NCBI RefSeq assembly: GCF_002091755.1
Contig: NZ_BDAI01000004.1
Coordinates: 1-64,000, forward strand
DNA: 64,000 nt
Source: Pseudomonas nitroreducens NBRC 12694
Lineage (GTDB): Bacteria; Pseudomonadota; Gammaproteobacteria; Pseudomonadales; Pseudomonadaceae
Direction: 5' to 3'
Shown in pieces: positions 42,701 to 50,978 of the stretch. Under the pieces are notes generated by a model. That model ran no database searches. It saw only the letters and a list, made by a program, of their open reading frames with translations, and was not told the origin of the DNA. A program made the position numbers and the translations under genes. Each line of letters opens with the position of its first letter. Positions within the stretch are counted from its first letter, which is position 1.

Positions 42701-45184
42701 GAATCGCGGCGTCTCGGCCAGCGGGAGGGCATCGTCCAGGCTCCAGCTCAGCTCATCGGCCAGCGGTTGCGCGGGCGCCTCTTCCAGCGTTTCGAGAGTG
42801 AACTCGATGCTGTCGGCCCTGTGGCTGTCGTCCAGCGACCAGCCTTCATCGGCCAGGGTGGTGTCGGTGATCGGTGCGGCCGGCTCCAGTTCGATATCCC
42901 AGCTGAGGCTTTCCGGCTCCAGGGTCGCACCGGGCAGTTCAGCCGAGGCAGCCAGCGGCGTGGCCTCGTCGAGAGTCCAGGCGCCCGGTTCGGCGCTGGG
43001 CTCGGCAGCGGGCAGGCCGGAGTCCAGCTCCAGGGGTTCGAAGGTGAAGCTCGCTTCGGCTTCGCCAGCAGGCTGGGCGTCGAGTTCGGTCGGGAGGCCG
43101 AAGTCGGCCGGCAGTGCGGGCTGCTCCCCGGCGACAGGCTCGACAACGGGCTCCAGCGATTCGAAGGTGAAGCTCTCTTCAGTGTCCGCAACAGGTTGGG
43201 GCGTATCGAGGTCGGCAAGGTCCAGGACCGGTTCGTCCACCGGAGCCAGCTCTTCTGTCGGGGCAAGCTCGGCAGGCTGTTCGAACGCCAGCTCCTCGGT
43301 CGGGGTGATATCGAGGCTCGCGGGCTCGAAGCTGTCGGCGATTTCCACCGGCGCGGCCAACTCGGGGACGTCTTCCACCGGGACCGCTTCGCTCGGCTCG
43401 GCCAGCGGCTGCGCCGCCAGTACGTCGATCTCGTCGAGCGGGTTGTCCAGGGGCGCAGGGACGTGGGCGCTCGGCTCGGCGTCGAGGATCGACGGGCGCG
43501 GCTTGAGCGAATAGCCCAGGCTGTCCAGGCTCTCCTCGGCCACGTCGAGGATCATGTCGCCCTGGGTGTTGTGGTCTTCCGACAGGCGCTCTAAGTAGTA
43601 CTCGACGCTGGTGATGGCGTCGGCCAGGGTGTCGAGGCTGTGCCAGTCCGGCACGGCCTGGCGCACCAGCAGTTGTTCCTGGATGTAGCGGTTGCAGTTT
43701 TCCAGCAGTTTCGCAGCGCGTTCCTGGGAGATCATCGCCAGTCCGCCGCGAACCTGGGTCAGCAGCTCCGGCACGCGGGCCAGGTGCTCGTGGTTCCATT
43801 GCGAGGCGATGAACTCGATGATCGCGTCCTTGGCCAGTTCCAGGCCATTGCGCGCTTCCTTGATCACCACCTGGTGGATCTGCTCGACATCGGTGGTCGG
43901 CAGGACGTTTTCTTCGCTGCCCGGCTCTTCGCTCGGGCCGACCATGCCGGCCAGGGTCGCTTCGACATACAGCAGCGCACCGGCGACATCCATCAGGGTG
44001 GCGTCGTTGGGCTGGCGCTGGCCGTGGGCGAGCGCGCTGACCACCTCGATCTGGTCGAGGATGACCTTGCGCGGCTGGCCGAAGCCCAGCACGGCGAGGG
44101 TGTCGGCGATCTGCTTGAGTGGCGCCAGCAGGCTACCCAGTTCGTTCACGCCGCTGCGGTCGCTGCGCACGAAGAGGTCGAGGCTGTCCTTGACCCGCAC
44201 CAGCTCCTCGCACAGAGCGCCAACCACCGAGCGCATGGCGTCGCGGTCAGGGCCGGCGAGACGGGCACGCTCCTCGTCCACCAGGGCGGCACCCGGCAGG
44301 GCGTCGTCGAGGCGGTACTCGTCCTTCACCGCACGCACGCGCGGCGACTGGTCGGAGGCCTTGGCGACGTAGAACAGCAGGTTCTTGATCAGTTCTTCCG
44401 GCGCCGCCTGGTTCATGGCGTCGGCGCCCTGGTCGACCAGGCGCTTGAATTCGCGGTCGACCTGGCGCAGCAGGTTACGTACCGAGGTGCCGTTGGCGAT
44501 GCTGCCGTTGGCCAGGCCTTCGATCATCGCCGAGGCGATCACCCACAGGCGGCCCAGCGGGGCGTCCTTGCACAGCGATTCCAGGCGGGCGAACACGCGC
44601 GCCAGGTAGCCCAGGTTGGTCGGCAGGTCCTGGTTGCGGATGACGCCGACCAGGGCGACCTGCAGCATCTGCCGCAGCTTGCGCAGCAGCGCCGGCAGTT
44701 CGGCGGTGCGCAGGCGCGCCAGGGCGTCCACCGGCAGCACCGGCGAGGACTGGGAAAGGTCGGGGGAGAACAGGCTGGTTTCCGACAGCAGCTTCTCGCC
44801 GCGAGCGGTGCGCAGGTCGTTGAGCAACGGCAGCACGACCAGCGGCAGGTCGCGGCGGGCGCTCTGGATGCGCTCCAGGTACGCCGGCAGCTGCAGGATG
44901 GCCTGCATCAGCACTTCCAGCGCTTCGCTCTGGCTGGAGACCTTGCCGTCGATCAGCGCCTGGGTCAGGTACTCCATTTCCTCGGCGAGCAGGGCCGCGC
45001 CGTAGAACTCCACCATCTGCAGGGTGCCACGCACCTGGTGGATGTAGGCCAGGCAAAAGCCCATCCGCGTCGGGTCCTGGGGGTTCTCGACGTAGGATTC
45101 GAGGGCTTGCCGCGCCTGCTTGAGCGTTTCGGCAATCTCGCCTTTTACCCATTCCAGGGCGACATAATCGTGCCGATCACCCAT
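36758..45184 (-). CDS. chpA: Hybrid chemosensory histidine kinase ChpA
   Basis: Central kinase controlling type IV pilus activity. The protein is 2808 residues, numbered from the ATG at 45184 with GGAG upstream. Phosphotransfer sites: His49 (IHQVRGT); Ser334 (VKDSL) or the ETLSRG segment near 1431-1434 as serine-type site; Thr476 (LTQVRGG); HTLKG at His1119, His1286, His1648, His1910 and His2058. Then CheA dimerisation and ATPase (RNAVDHGIE, DDGAGI), CheW-like domain and receiver with Asp2737 (LLDIEMP). PAO1 ChpA is about 2472 residues; the excess fits an acidic Pro/Glu/Ala linker near 565-1075. Confidence 0.95.
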   Translation of the reverse strand: MGDRHDYVALEWVKGEIAETLKQARQALESYVENPQDPTRMGFCLAYIHQVRGTLQMVEFYGAALLAEEMEYLTQALIDGKVSSQSEALEVLMQAILQLPAYLERIQSARRDLPLVVLPLLNDLRTARGEKLLSETSLFSPDLSQSSPVLPVDALARLRTAELPALLRKLRQMLQVALVGVIRNQDLPTNLGYLARVFARLESLCKDAPLGRLWVIASAMIEGLANGSIANGTSVRNLLRQVDREFKRLVDQGADAMNQAAPEELIKNLLFYVAKASDQSPRVRAVKDEYRLDDALPGAALVDEERARLAGPDRDAMRSVVGALCEELVRVKDSLDLFVRSDRSGVNELGSLLAPLKQIADTLAVLGFGQPRKVILDQIEVVSALAHGQRQPNDATLMDVAGALLYVEATLAGMVGPSEEPGSEENVLPTTDVEQIHQVVIKEARNGLELAKDAIIEFIASQWNHEHLARVPELLTQVRGGLAMISQERAAKLLENCNRYIQEQLLVRQAVPDWHSLDTLADAITSVEYYLERLSEDHNTQGDMILDVAEESLDSLGYSLKPRPSILDAEPSAHVPAPLDNPLDEIDVLAAQPLAEPSEAVPVEDVPELAAPVEIADSFEPASLDITPTEELAFEQPAELAPTEELAPVDEPVLDLADLDTPQPVADTEESFTFESLEPVVEPVAGEQPALPADFGLPTELDAQPAGEAEASFTFEPLELDSGLPAAEPSAEPGAWTLDEATPLAASAELPGATLEPESLSWDIELEPAAPITDTTLADEGWSLDDSHRADSIEFTLETLEEAPAQPLADELSWSLDDALPLAETPRFDEPAQAEPATTEQSWESPDLSGTPSEAPATPELLDDFASLPTLEATPAPVEELTWDMQSLTPAGDKPAEEDWFSIDLSQPTAESPAPSLELDESFASLETVEPAPLAALDDLSFAAQPASDEPSSAETSLVSDDNWTLGELSEPTALDAGVDFSLDAPLELEALEPLVEPQAPAVQAEAWSDENIAELDLPEVELPSPPAEPEVVAEAPAKPLSLAEVMAAPVSAINPPAQDVPPSLLPPPADEEPIDEELREVFIEEAGEVLETIGEHLPTWLANTDDRDSLTEIRRAFHTLKGSGRMVRALVIGELAWSIENLLNRVLDRSIAASPAVLQVVQDVVALMPELVEEYAASAQRQRDDVDRLAATAHALAKGQPVPPPGGGLPESAPQVEDITPELAEVEEIAAQAANEGLDESLDPQLLEIFRNEAEAHLETLVGFLADCAQQLPQPVTDDLQRALHTLKGSAHMAGILPIAEIATPLERLVKEFKTNLLQVDLREAELLHAAEGLFRVGLDQLVEGRPLAPIEGSPELLARIAQVHQERLEAAEAKRRGESGEGSGNDPQLIGMFLAEGMDILLDAEDLLRRWREHPQERHELGALYDELETLSRGAQMAELPQMAELADALLAVYGAVRQGRLETGDAFFSAAETAHEALIGMMDQVAAALQVSARPEQVEALHRLLDAPVPAVQDEPSEEAPDVEFVDLESLTADDFPAEDEEFLLDSRPVDDDNLPDGLSWSPRSDNDGAPRGAADDDDDDVITAETPHAHPAPQQPPRALDEEMVAIFLEEAVDILDNAGQALDQWLASPEGLAALSTLQRDLHTLKGGARMAEIREIGDLSHELESLYEGLLDHRFQHSQPLGDLLRTCHDRLATQLDQLQAGQALTDPADLVQTIRTFRQNPAAGLDAPQALAAQPQLDAAADESEAEELLETTAPNDADIELELPAEAEPLAASAELQATDLESTELENIDLEGTELQSEAEPESAAAPEEIDLQSFLEEAEAEPAEEPAAIEPVTAAAAPAPEATGVQDSEYELDPDRDQELVEIFLEEGFDILESSSGALTRWMADPDNSVELEALQRDLHTLKGGARMAEIRPIGDLAHELEFLYEGLCGGRLRASPTLFELLQRCHDRLAEMLEAVQQHRRVPGGESLIDAIHRFRANPEEQLSIPSSVSLHAISSQPAAPEGPEADILDIFLEEADDLLEGMEQALGRWDAERENGALDELLRILHTLKGGARLAGQTSLGDLAHDLEQHLGEAQQQGAPWPESLLLDVQSGFEGLQAEVDQLRLHLGEVESAESQFEEAIDEEPVAEQPAPVNLPVLPEAIMAAAVPQRLDAPVVLPFVRRAQEAAQEAAARRAPQELVKVPAQLLEGLVNLAGETSIFRGRVEQQVSDVGSTLGEMDATIERVRDQLRRLDTETQAQILSRHQADAERAGYEDFDPLEMDRYSQLQQLSRALFESASDLFDLKETLAAKNRDAETLLLQQARVNTELQEGLMRTRMVPFDRLVPRLRRIVRQVASELGKQVEFVVSNAEGEMDRSVLERIVAPLEHMLRNAVDHGIESGEARRIAGKPEQGTIRLTLGREGGDILLTLADDGAGIRLEAVRRKAIERGLMTDDSELNDHEVLQFILEAGFSTAEKVTQISGRGVGMDVVNSEVKQLGGSMSIQSSVGEGTKFDIRLPFTVSVNRALMVLSGEDLYALPLNTIEGIVRVSPYELEALYEQAAADESGAAPSFEYAGQSYELKYLGDLLNNGQHPKLVGQSLPLPVILVRSADHAVAVQVDALAGSREIVVKSLGAQFAGVSGISGATILGDGRVVVILDLLATIRVLHAQLIQHAPRRQLAGPSVAEIEHQRPTLVMVVDDSVTVRKVTSRLLERNGMNVLTAKDGVDAIAQLQDHKPDIMLLDIEMPRMDGFEVATLVRHDEQLKDLPIIMITSRTGEKHRDRALAIGVNQYLGKPYQESELLENIHKLVKAHV

Positions 45185-45208
45185 AGCCACTCCACTCATG
45201 TGTCTGTG

Positions 45209-46099
45209 TCATCCCTTCCGGGTAAAGGCCAGAACGCGCTCATCGGCGACCGGTTCGAGCAGCGGGTGGTGCCAATCGGCCACCTCACCCACTCCGATCA
45301 CCAGCAGTCCCCCAGGCGCCAGCCGCTCGGCCAGGCGATTGAGGATGTCCCGCCGCCGCCAGCGGCGGAAATAGATCAGCAGGTTCTGGCAAAAAATCAC
45401 GTCCATGCCGGACATTGGCGCCTTGGCCAGTTCCAGCACATTCAGCCGGGCGCAACAGACGCGCTCGGCGAGATCGGGTATCACTGCGTATCGACCGTCA
45501 TCCTGCGCGCTGAAGTAGCGCGTGGCCAGTTCCGGGTCGATGTCCTCCAGCTTGCGTGCCGCGTAGCGCGCCTCGCGCGCCCGGGTCAGGGCATTGAGGC
45601 TGATGTCGGTGCCGGTCACGCCGAACAGCGGCGCCAGACCTGCGTCTTCGAGTACCTTGGCGGCCACCATGGCGAGGGAGTACGGCTCCTCGCCACTGGA
45701 ACAGCCGACGCTCCACAAGGCCAGCGGCCGGCTCGGGCCGACCTGTTCGAGGCGCTGACGGAGGAAGCCTTCCAGCACTTCGAATGAAGCCTTGTGACGA
45801 AAGAAACGGGTTTCCTGAACGGTGAGGCGGTCCAGCAGGTTCGACCACTCGACGGCGCCGCGCGGGCCATCGGTGACCTGTCGGTAGTAGGTGCCGTAGT
45901 CGGCGATGCCCAGTTCGCGCATCCGCGCGCCCAGGCTGGTCTGCAGGAAGGCGCGGCGTTGTTCGTTGACGACGACACCGGTCCGGTCTTCCAACAGTGC
46001 CTGCCAGTCGCGGAAGTCCGCGGCCGACATGTCGGCCAACGGCTGCAACGACCAGACGCCACTTGCCTGCATGTCGCGCCCCTCGCTCAAGACTGTCAT
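45209..46099 (-). CDS. pilK: CheR-like chemoreceptor methyltransferase PilK
   Basis: SAM-dependent glutamate methyltransferase acting on PilJ. The protein is 296 residues: helical CheR N-domain (DFRDWQALLEDRTGVVVNEQRR), TRFFRHKASFEVLE, SAM motif LWSVGCSSGEEPYSLAM, GTDISLNALTRARE and VIFCQNLLIYFRR. An internal ATG at 46072 has a better Shine-Dalgarno (GAGGGG) and may be the true start. Lies between pilJ and chpA on the same strand. Confidence 0.94.
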   Translation of the reverse strand: MTVLSEGRDMQASGVWSLQPLADMSAADFRDWQALLEDRTGVVVNEQRRAFLQTSLGARMRELGIADYGTYYRQVTDGPRGAVEWSNLLDRLTVQETRFFRHKASFEVLEGFLRQRLEQVGPSRPLALWSVGCSSGEEPYSLAMVAAKVLEDAGLAPLFGVTGTDISLNALTRAREARYAARKLEDIDPELATRYFSAQDDGRYAVIPDLAERVCCARLNVLELAKAPMSGMDVIFCQNLLIYFRRWRRRDILNRLAERLAPGGLLVIGVGEVADWHHPLLEPVADERVLAFTRKG

Positions 46100-46134
46100 G
46101 CGCTACCCGGTGAAGAGCAGCGCACCTCCTCTGC

Positions 46135-48183
46135 TCAGGCCTGTTCGGCGATGTCCGGCAGTTTGAAGCCGGATACGGAGTGACGCATCTCGCCGGCCAT
46201 CTTGGCCAGGTTGCCAATGCTGCGCGCGGTGGCGGTGGTACCGGCGGAGGTCTGCGAGGTGATCTCCTGGATCACGTTCATGGTGTTGGAAATGTGGCCG
46301 GCGGAGGAGGCCTGCTGACGGGCGGCGTTGGAAATGTTCTGGATCAACGCTGCCAGGGTCTTGGATACCTTCTCGATCTCTTCCAGAGACACACCGGCGT
46401 CCTGCGCCAGGCGGGCACCGCGTACCACCTCGGAGGTGGTCTGTTCCATCGAGATCACCGCTTCGTTGGTGTCGGTCTGAATGGTCTTCACCAGCGCTTC
46501 GATCTGCTTGGTCGCCGCGGAGGAACGTTCCGCCAGTCGCTGTACTTCGTCCGCTACCACGGCGAAGCCGCGGCCCGCGTCGCCCGCCATGGACGCCTGG
46601 ATCGCGGCGTTCAGTGCGAGGATATTGGTCTGGTCGGCAATGTCGTTGATCAGGCTTACGATGTCACCGATCTCCTGGGACGATTCACCCAGGCGCTTGA
46701 TCCGCTTCGAGGTGTCCTGAATCTGCTCACGGATGTTGTCCATGCCGGTGATGGTGTTGTGCACCACTTCGTTGCCCTTGTTGGCGATGGCTACGGAACG
46801 TTCCGCTACCGCCGAGGACTCGGAGGCGTTCGCCGATACCTGGTCAATGGACACGGCCATTTCGTTGATCGCGGCGGAGGCGCCGGCGATTTCCTGGGCC
46901 TGGTGCTCGGAAGCCTCGGCCAGGTGCATGGCGGTGGCCTGGGTTTCCTGGGCGGCGGCGGCCACCTGCACGGCTGTCAGGTTGATGGTTTCCACCAGCT
47001 CGCGGAGCTGGTCGATGGAGTAGTTGATGGAGTCCGCGATCGCACCGGTGAAGTCCTCGGTCACGGTTGCGGCCACCGTCAGGTCACCGTCGGCGAGGTC
47101 GGCGATTTCGTCGAGCAGTCGCAGAATCGCCGCCTGGTTACGTTCGTTCTTCTCGGCGGTCTCGGCCAGTCGGCGGTTGGTTTCACGCACCATCACCAGG
47201 CCGATGAGGATGATCGCGCCGAGGGCGAGAATGCCCAGCGCCACGCTGGCGACCTGGTTGAACACACGGCCTTCGGCCAGGTTCTCGAAGCCGTTGGCGA
47301 GGTTGGAGGCCTTGTCGAGCAGGGTCTGCGAACCGCCGAAGATGGTGTTGGCGGCCTCACGGACCTGGAACAGTTCCGGGGAGGTCTCGAGGATCTCGTC
47401 CACCGAGCCGGAAACGAATTCGAACAGCTCGGCAATCTCGTTGAGGCGGTCAACGGCCTCGGCGTTGGTCACCTTGGAGATGCTCATCGCCGCGTTGCCT
47501 TCCTTCATGCCCTTGAGTACGCGACCGAAGAGGCTGGCGTCACGGCCGAAGCTGTCGGCGGCCTGCACGGAGTTCTCGTCACCGGCGAGCACCTTGTTCA
47601 CCGAGCCGAGAATACGTTCGGCCAGCAGCGACTGGCGCTGGGCTACCGCGACCTGGTCGGCCGGGGCGCCGTTCTCCAGCAGGATGTCGACGACCTCTTC
47701 GTACTCCACCTGCAGCTGCGGGATGGTTTCGGCGAGAGTCGCGGCCACCTGGTGCAGGGACAGTACGGTCTGTTCGCTGGCGAGGATGGAGTCGGTGTTC
47801 TTGCGCAGGGTGTCCCAGTCCTTCTGCACATCCGCCATCTGCGGTTGTACCGAATCCGGGCTCGGCGGCAGGCCGGTGCTTTCGTCACCCTTGGAAAGGA
47901 TGTTCCAGCGCTTCTCGAAGTCGTTGCGTGCTTCCTTGAGCAGCTTGAACGCCTCGCCCTTGCCCGCCGCGGCTTCCGTGGCGTTCTTGGCGATACGCTG
48001 GGACAGCACGCGCAGTTCGCCGGCATGGCCGATGTACTGCTTGTCGTGGTCCGCCTGCTTGTTCAGGTAAGCGAAGTTGGCGAACAGCAAGACGATCGCC
48101 ACGATCAGGACCACGAAGAGTCCGAGGATCAGCGAGCTGCTACGCGCCCCCGAGAAAAGACTGCCTGCCTTTATATTTTTCAT
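46135..48183 (-). CDS. pilJ: Type IV pilus chemoreceptor PilJ
   Basis: Receptor of the Pil-Chp pathway, located at the poles and sensing pilus or surface cues. The protein is 682 residues: TM1 (LILGLFVVLIVAIVLLFANF, about 18-37), two PilJ-type helical periplasmic modules, TM2 near 310-330 (VALGILALGAIILIGLVMV), HAMP, and a signalling domain with tip INDIADQTNILALNAAIQAS, where Gln-Ala-Ser replaces the usual Glu-Ala-Ala after AAI. The C-terminus has no receptor tether pentapeptide. Confidence 0.97.
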   Translation of the reverse strand: MKNIKAGSLFSGARSSSLILGLFVVLIVAIVLLFANFAYLNKQADHDKQYIGHAGELRVLSQRIAKNATEAAAGKGEAFKLLKEARNDFEKRWNILSKGDESTGLPPSPDSVQPQMADVQKDWDTLRKNTDSILASEQTVLSLHQVAATLAETIPQLQVEYEEVVDILLENGAPADQVAVAQRQSLLAERILGSVNKVLAGDENSVQAADSFGRDASLFGRVLKGMKEGNAAMSISKVTNAEAVDRLNEIAELFEFVSGSVDEILETSPELFQVREAANTIFGGSQTLLDKASNLANGFENLAEGRVFNQVASVALGILALGAIILIGLVMVRETNRRLAETAEKNERNQAAILRLLDEIADLADGDLTVAATVTEDFTGAIADSINYSIDQLRELVETINLTAVQVAAAAQETQATAMHLAEASEHQAQEIAGASAAINEMAVSIDQVSANASESSAVAERSVAIANKGNEVVHNTITGMDNIREQIQDTSKRIKRLGESSQEIGDIVSLINDIADQTNILALNAAIQASMAGDAGRGFAVVADEVQRLAERSSAATKQIEALVKTIQTDTNEAVISMEQTTSEVVRGARLAQDAGVSLEEIEKVSKTLAALIQNISNAARQQASSAGHISNTMNVIQEITSQTSAGTTATARSIGNLAKMAGEMRHSVSGFKLPDIAEQA

Positions 48184-48234
48184 ATTCGGCCCCCGCCTGG
48201 ACCCACCACGATTACGGTTTCCATGTCACAACAA

Positions 48235-48253
48235 GGGCCGGCAATGCCGGCCC
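48235..48253 (-). terminator. Hairpin between pilI and pilJ
   Basis: GGGCCGGC (48235-48242) pairs with GCCGGCCC (48246-48253) around AAT. No T-run follows on the minus strand, so it is more likely a pause, processing or stability element within the operon than a full terminator. Confidence 0.45.
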
Positions 48254-48266
48254 AACCGGTCAAACT

Positions 48267-48803
48267 CTAGCTGGCGACATCCAGGAACCCCGGGTGCTGA
48301 GCCAGCGCATGCGGGCTGAACACGAGCCAGGGTTGCTCCCGATGGAAGACGCCATGAATAAAGGGCTGCAGGACCGCTTCGAGGGGCGGCAACTGCTCGG
48401 AGAAGGTATCCACCGGGAAGTGCTGCATGCCGAACACCTCATCGACGATGAGGCCGGCGAAGACTTCCTGGTGTTCCACGACGAGCACGCGCCGCTGCTT
48501 GCGCAGAGGCGACAGCTCCGCGCCGAGGAAGCCGCACAGGTCCATGATCGGCAGCAGGCGGCCGCGCACGTTGGCGACCCCCTTCACCCAGTCACGGACA
48601 CCGGGCAGCAGTGTGTAGCGCGGCTCATGAAGAACCTCGCCGACCTCCCCCATGGGCGCTACGAACAGGCGCCCAGCCATGCGAAAGCCGATGCCGTTCC
48701 AGCTCTGCACCACCTCGCGCTGGGCGGGCAGGCCCGCAGCCAGCTGCCGACAGCGCTGATCGATCTGGACGAGAACCTCGAAAGGACTCTGGACTTCCGC
48801 CAT
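48267..48803 (-). CDS. pilI: CheW-like adaptor PilI
   Basis: Coupling protein linking PilJ to ChpA, 178 residues with one CheW domain: WNGIGFRMAGRLFVAPMGEVGEVLHEPRYTLLPGVRDWVKGVANVRGRLLPIMDL contains the conserved beta-barrel and the NVRGRLLP motif (segments quoted are parts of one domain). Located between pilH and pilJ. Confidence 0.95.
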   Translation of the reverse strand: MAEVQSPFEVLVQIDQRCRQLAAGLPAQREVVQSWNGIGFRMAGRLFVAPMGEVGEVLHEPRYTLLPGVRDWVKGVANVRGRLLPIMDLCGFLGAELSPLRKQRRVLVVEHQEVFAGLIVDEVFGMQHFPVDTFSEQLPPLEAVLQPFIHGVFHREQPWLVFSPHALAQHPGFLDVAS

Positions 48804-48857
48804 GCCGGCCCTGGCCTTCTCTAATAATTATGTTCGGTACGTGCAGGTACGGCTGTA

Positions 48858-49223
48858 TCAGCCGGCCAGCACCGAATTGATGGTCTTGAGCAGTGTTTCT
48901 TCGTCCACCGGCTTGGTCAGGTAGTCGCGAGCGCCCTGGCGCTTGCCCCAGACCTTGTCGGTTTCCTGGTCCTTGGTGGTGACGATGATCACCGGAATGG
49001 CGCTGGTTTCCGGGTCCTTGGACAGCTGACGAGTCGCCTGGAAGCCGTTCAGGCCGGGCATGACGATGTCCATCAGGACGACGTCCGGCTTTTCCTGGCG
49101 AGCCAGGGCCACGCCGTCGGCGCCGTTTTCGGCCTTGAGTACCTGGTGCGAGTGCTTTTCCAGCATCGCGGTCAGCTTGTACATCTCGGTCGGCGAGTCA
49201 TCAACAATCAGAATTCGAGCCAT
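48858..49223 (-). CDS. pilH: Type IV pilus response regulator PilH
   Basis: Single-domain CheY-like receiver of 121 residues. Phosphoacceptor Asp in VVLMDIVMPGLNG, acidic pair in ILIVDDSPTE, switch Thr in VIIVTTKDQ and Lys in YLTKPVDEE. In P. aeruginosa PilH acts as the retraction or phosphate-sink branch opposite PilG. ATG at 49223 (MARILIVDD) is preferred over an ATG 12 bases earlier. Confidence 0.96.
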   Translation of the reverse strand: MARILIVDDSPTEMYKLTAMLEKHSHQVLKAENGADGVALARQEKPDVVLMDIVMPGLNGFQATRQLSKDPETSAIPVIIVTTKDQETDKVWGKRQGARDYLTKPVDEETLLKTINSVLAG

Positions 49224-49269
49224 TGTGGTCCCCATACGGAATAGGCGTCACCGGCGCTCGCGCCGGACT

Positions 49270-49677
49270 TCAGGAAGCGTGCTCCACCGGGGTGAAGTCG
49301 GGCACATGGGTCTTGATCGCGCCGAGCAGTTCTTCCTTGCTGAAGGGCTTGGTGAGGTACTGATCGGAACCGACGATGCGACCCTTGGCCTTGTCGAACA
49401 GGCCGTCCTTGGAGGACAGCATGATCACCGGCGTGGATTTGAAGGCACTATTGTTCTTGATCAGGGCGCAGGTCTGATAGCCATCCAGGCGCGGCATCAT
49501 GATGTCGACGAAGATGATGCTGGGATGGGTATCGGCGATCTTGGCCAGCGCGTCGAAGCCGTCGATGGCTGTAATGACATCGCAGCCAACCTTCTTCAGC
49601 AGGGTTTCAGCCGTGCGACGAATCGTCTTGGAATCGTCGATCACCATTACTTTCAAACCGTCGGAATGCTGTTCCAT
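49270..49677 (-). CDS. pilG: Type IV pilus response regulator PilG
   Basis: CheY-like receiver of 135 residues that promotes pilus extension and cAMP production in P. aeruginosa. Acidic pair VMVIDDSKTIRR, phosphoacceptor Asp in IIFVDIMMPRLDG, switch residues in VIMLSSKDG and YLTKPFSKEE. ATG at 49677 gives MEQHSDGLKVM; the longer in-frame start at 49692 lacks support. First gene of the cluster, divergent from gshB. Confidence 0.96.
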   Translation of the reverse strand: MEQHSDGLKVMVIDDSKTIRRTAETLLKKVGCDVITAIDGFDALAKIADTHPSIIFVDIMMPRLDGYQTCALIKNNSAFKSTPVIMLSSKDGLFDKAKGRIVGSDQYLTKPFSKEELLGAIKTHVPDFTPVEHAS

Positions 49678-49760
49678 GTTCGCCCTTACCATCTTCGGTG
49701 AGTCGTTTTTCCGCTTTTTATTTCAGTGCGCAAGCGCCCTGCCACCGTCGGGCTGCGACC

Positions 49761-49803
49761 CAATCGTGGGAACCTTTTACCACAATCGTCAGAATCTTTA
49801 CCA
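49761..49803. repeat. Imperfect 22-bp tandem repeat between pilG and gshB
   Basis: CAATCGT-GGGAACCTTT-TACCA is followed directly by CAATCGT-CAGAATCTT-TACCA. The shared blocks CAATCGT (49761, 49783) and TTTACCAC (49776, 49797) are spaced by 21 to 22 bases, about two helical turns. It lies 84 bases from pilG and 157 from gshB, a plausible tandem regulator site. Confidence 0.5.
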
Positions 49804-49959
49804 CGCCCAGCAAATTCAGGCCATAAGACCCGGAACACGCAGGCTTTTTCCTTGACCGAGCGCACATCCAGCGCCACCCTGAGCGTCCATTTTCAGCCTT
49901 TTCGGCGCGGCTCTGCGTCGCAGCCCCAAGCCCAACAGACTCCCCCAGGAGGACATCCC

Positions 49960-50922
49960 ATGAGCGTACGCCTCGGGATCGTGATGGACCCCATCGCGCA
50001 GATCAGTTTCAAGAAGGACAGCTCGCTGGCCATGCTGCTGGCAGCCCAGGCCCGTGGTTGGCAGCTGTTCTATATGGAACAGCAGGATCTTTACCAGAAA
50101 GAGAACGTCGCCCGCGGTCGCATGCGCCCGCTCAAGGTGTTCTACGATCCGGCCCACTGGTTCGAACTGGAAGAGGAAGTCGACCAGCCGCTGTCGGAAC
50201 TGGACGTGATCCTGATGCGCAAGGACCCGCCCTTCGACAACGAGTTCGTCTACTCCACCTACCTGCTGGAACAGGCCGAAGCCGCCGGCACGCTCATCGT
50301 CAACAAGCCGCAGAGCCTGCGTGATTGCAACGAGAAGTACTTTGCCACGCTCTTCCCGCAGTGCGCGCCACCGACAGTGGTGAGCCGCCGGTCCGATATT
50401 CTGCGCGAGTTCGCGGCGGAGCATCGTGACATCATTCTCAAACCCCTGGATGGCATGGGTGGATCGATGATCTTCCGCCACCGCGAAGGCGACCCGAACC
50501 TCTCGGTGATCCTCGAGACCCTGACTCGCCACGGCCAGGAGCAGGTCATGGCGCAACGCTATTTGCCGGCCATCAAGGATGGCGACAAGCGCATCCTGAT
50601 GATCGACGGCGAGCCGGTGGAGTACTGCCTGGCGCGCATCCCGGCGCAGGGCGAGACCCGCGGCAACCTTGCCGCCGGTGGCCGTGGCGTGGCCCAGCCG
50701 CTGACCGAGCGCGACCGCTGGATCGCCGCCCAGGTCGGCCCGGAGCTGCGCAAACGCGGCCTGCTGTTCGTCGGTTTGGACGTCATCGGCGAGAACCTCA
50801 CCGAGATCAACGTCACCAGCCCGACCTGCATCCGCGAGATCGATGCGGCCTACGACACGCGCATCGGTGAGAGACTGATGGCAGTCATCGACGAAAAGCT
50901 CAAGGCGCGCAGTGCGTCATAG
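49960..50922 (+). CDS. gshB: Glutathione synthetase GshB
   Basis: ATP-grasp ligase joining gamma-glutamylcysteine and glycine. The protein is 320 residues. N-terminal substrate domain MSVRLGIVMDPIAQI, LRKDPPFDNEF-type segment (ILMRKDPPFDNEFVYSTY), ATP-grasp ILKPLDGMGGSMIFR and the metal-binding LDVIGENLTEINVTSPT. AGGAGG at 49947-49952 fixes the start over in-frame codons from 49726. Leads the run gshB-tonB3-algH-ruvX. Confidence 0.97.
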   Translation: MSVRLGIVMDPIAQISFKKDSSLAMLLAAQARGWQLFYMEQQDLYQKENVARGRMRPLKVFYDPAHWFELEEEVDQPLSELDVILMRKDPPFDNEFVYSTYLLEQAEAAGTLIVNKPQSLRDCNEKYFATLFPQCAPPTVVSRRSDILREFAAEHRDIILKPLDGMGGSMIFRHREGDPNLSVILETLTRHGQEQVMAQRYLPAIKDGDKRILMIDGEPVEYCLARIPAQGETRGNLAAGGRGVAQPLTERDRWIAAQVGPELRKRGLLFVGLDVIGENLTEINVTSPTCIREIDAAYDTRIGERLMAVIDEKLKARSAS

Positions 50923-50978
50923 ACTTTTATAAGCCTCGTCGGCAGACTTCCGCCCCACCCTGGCCTACGCGACCCGCA

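Noticed and set aside
40184..43594. 1136-codon open frame opposite chpA
   Set aside because: Antisense to the acidic linker and phosphotransfer region of ChpA; low-complexity Gly/Arg/Gln composition and no family resemblance.
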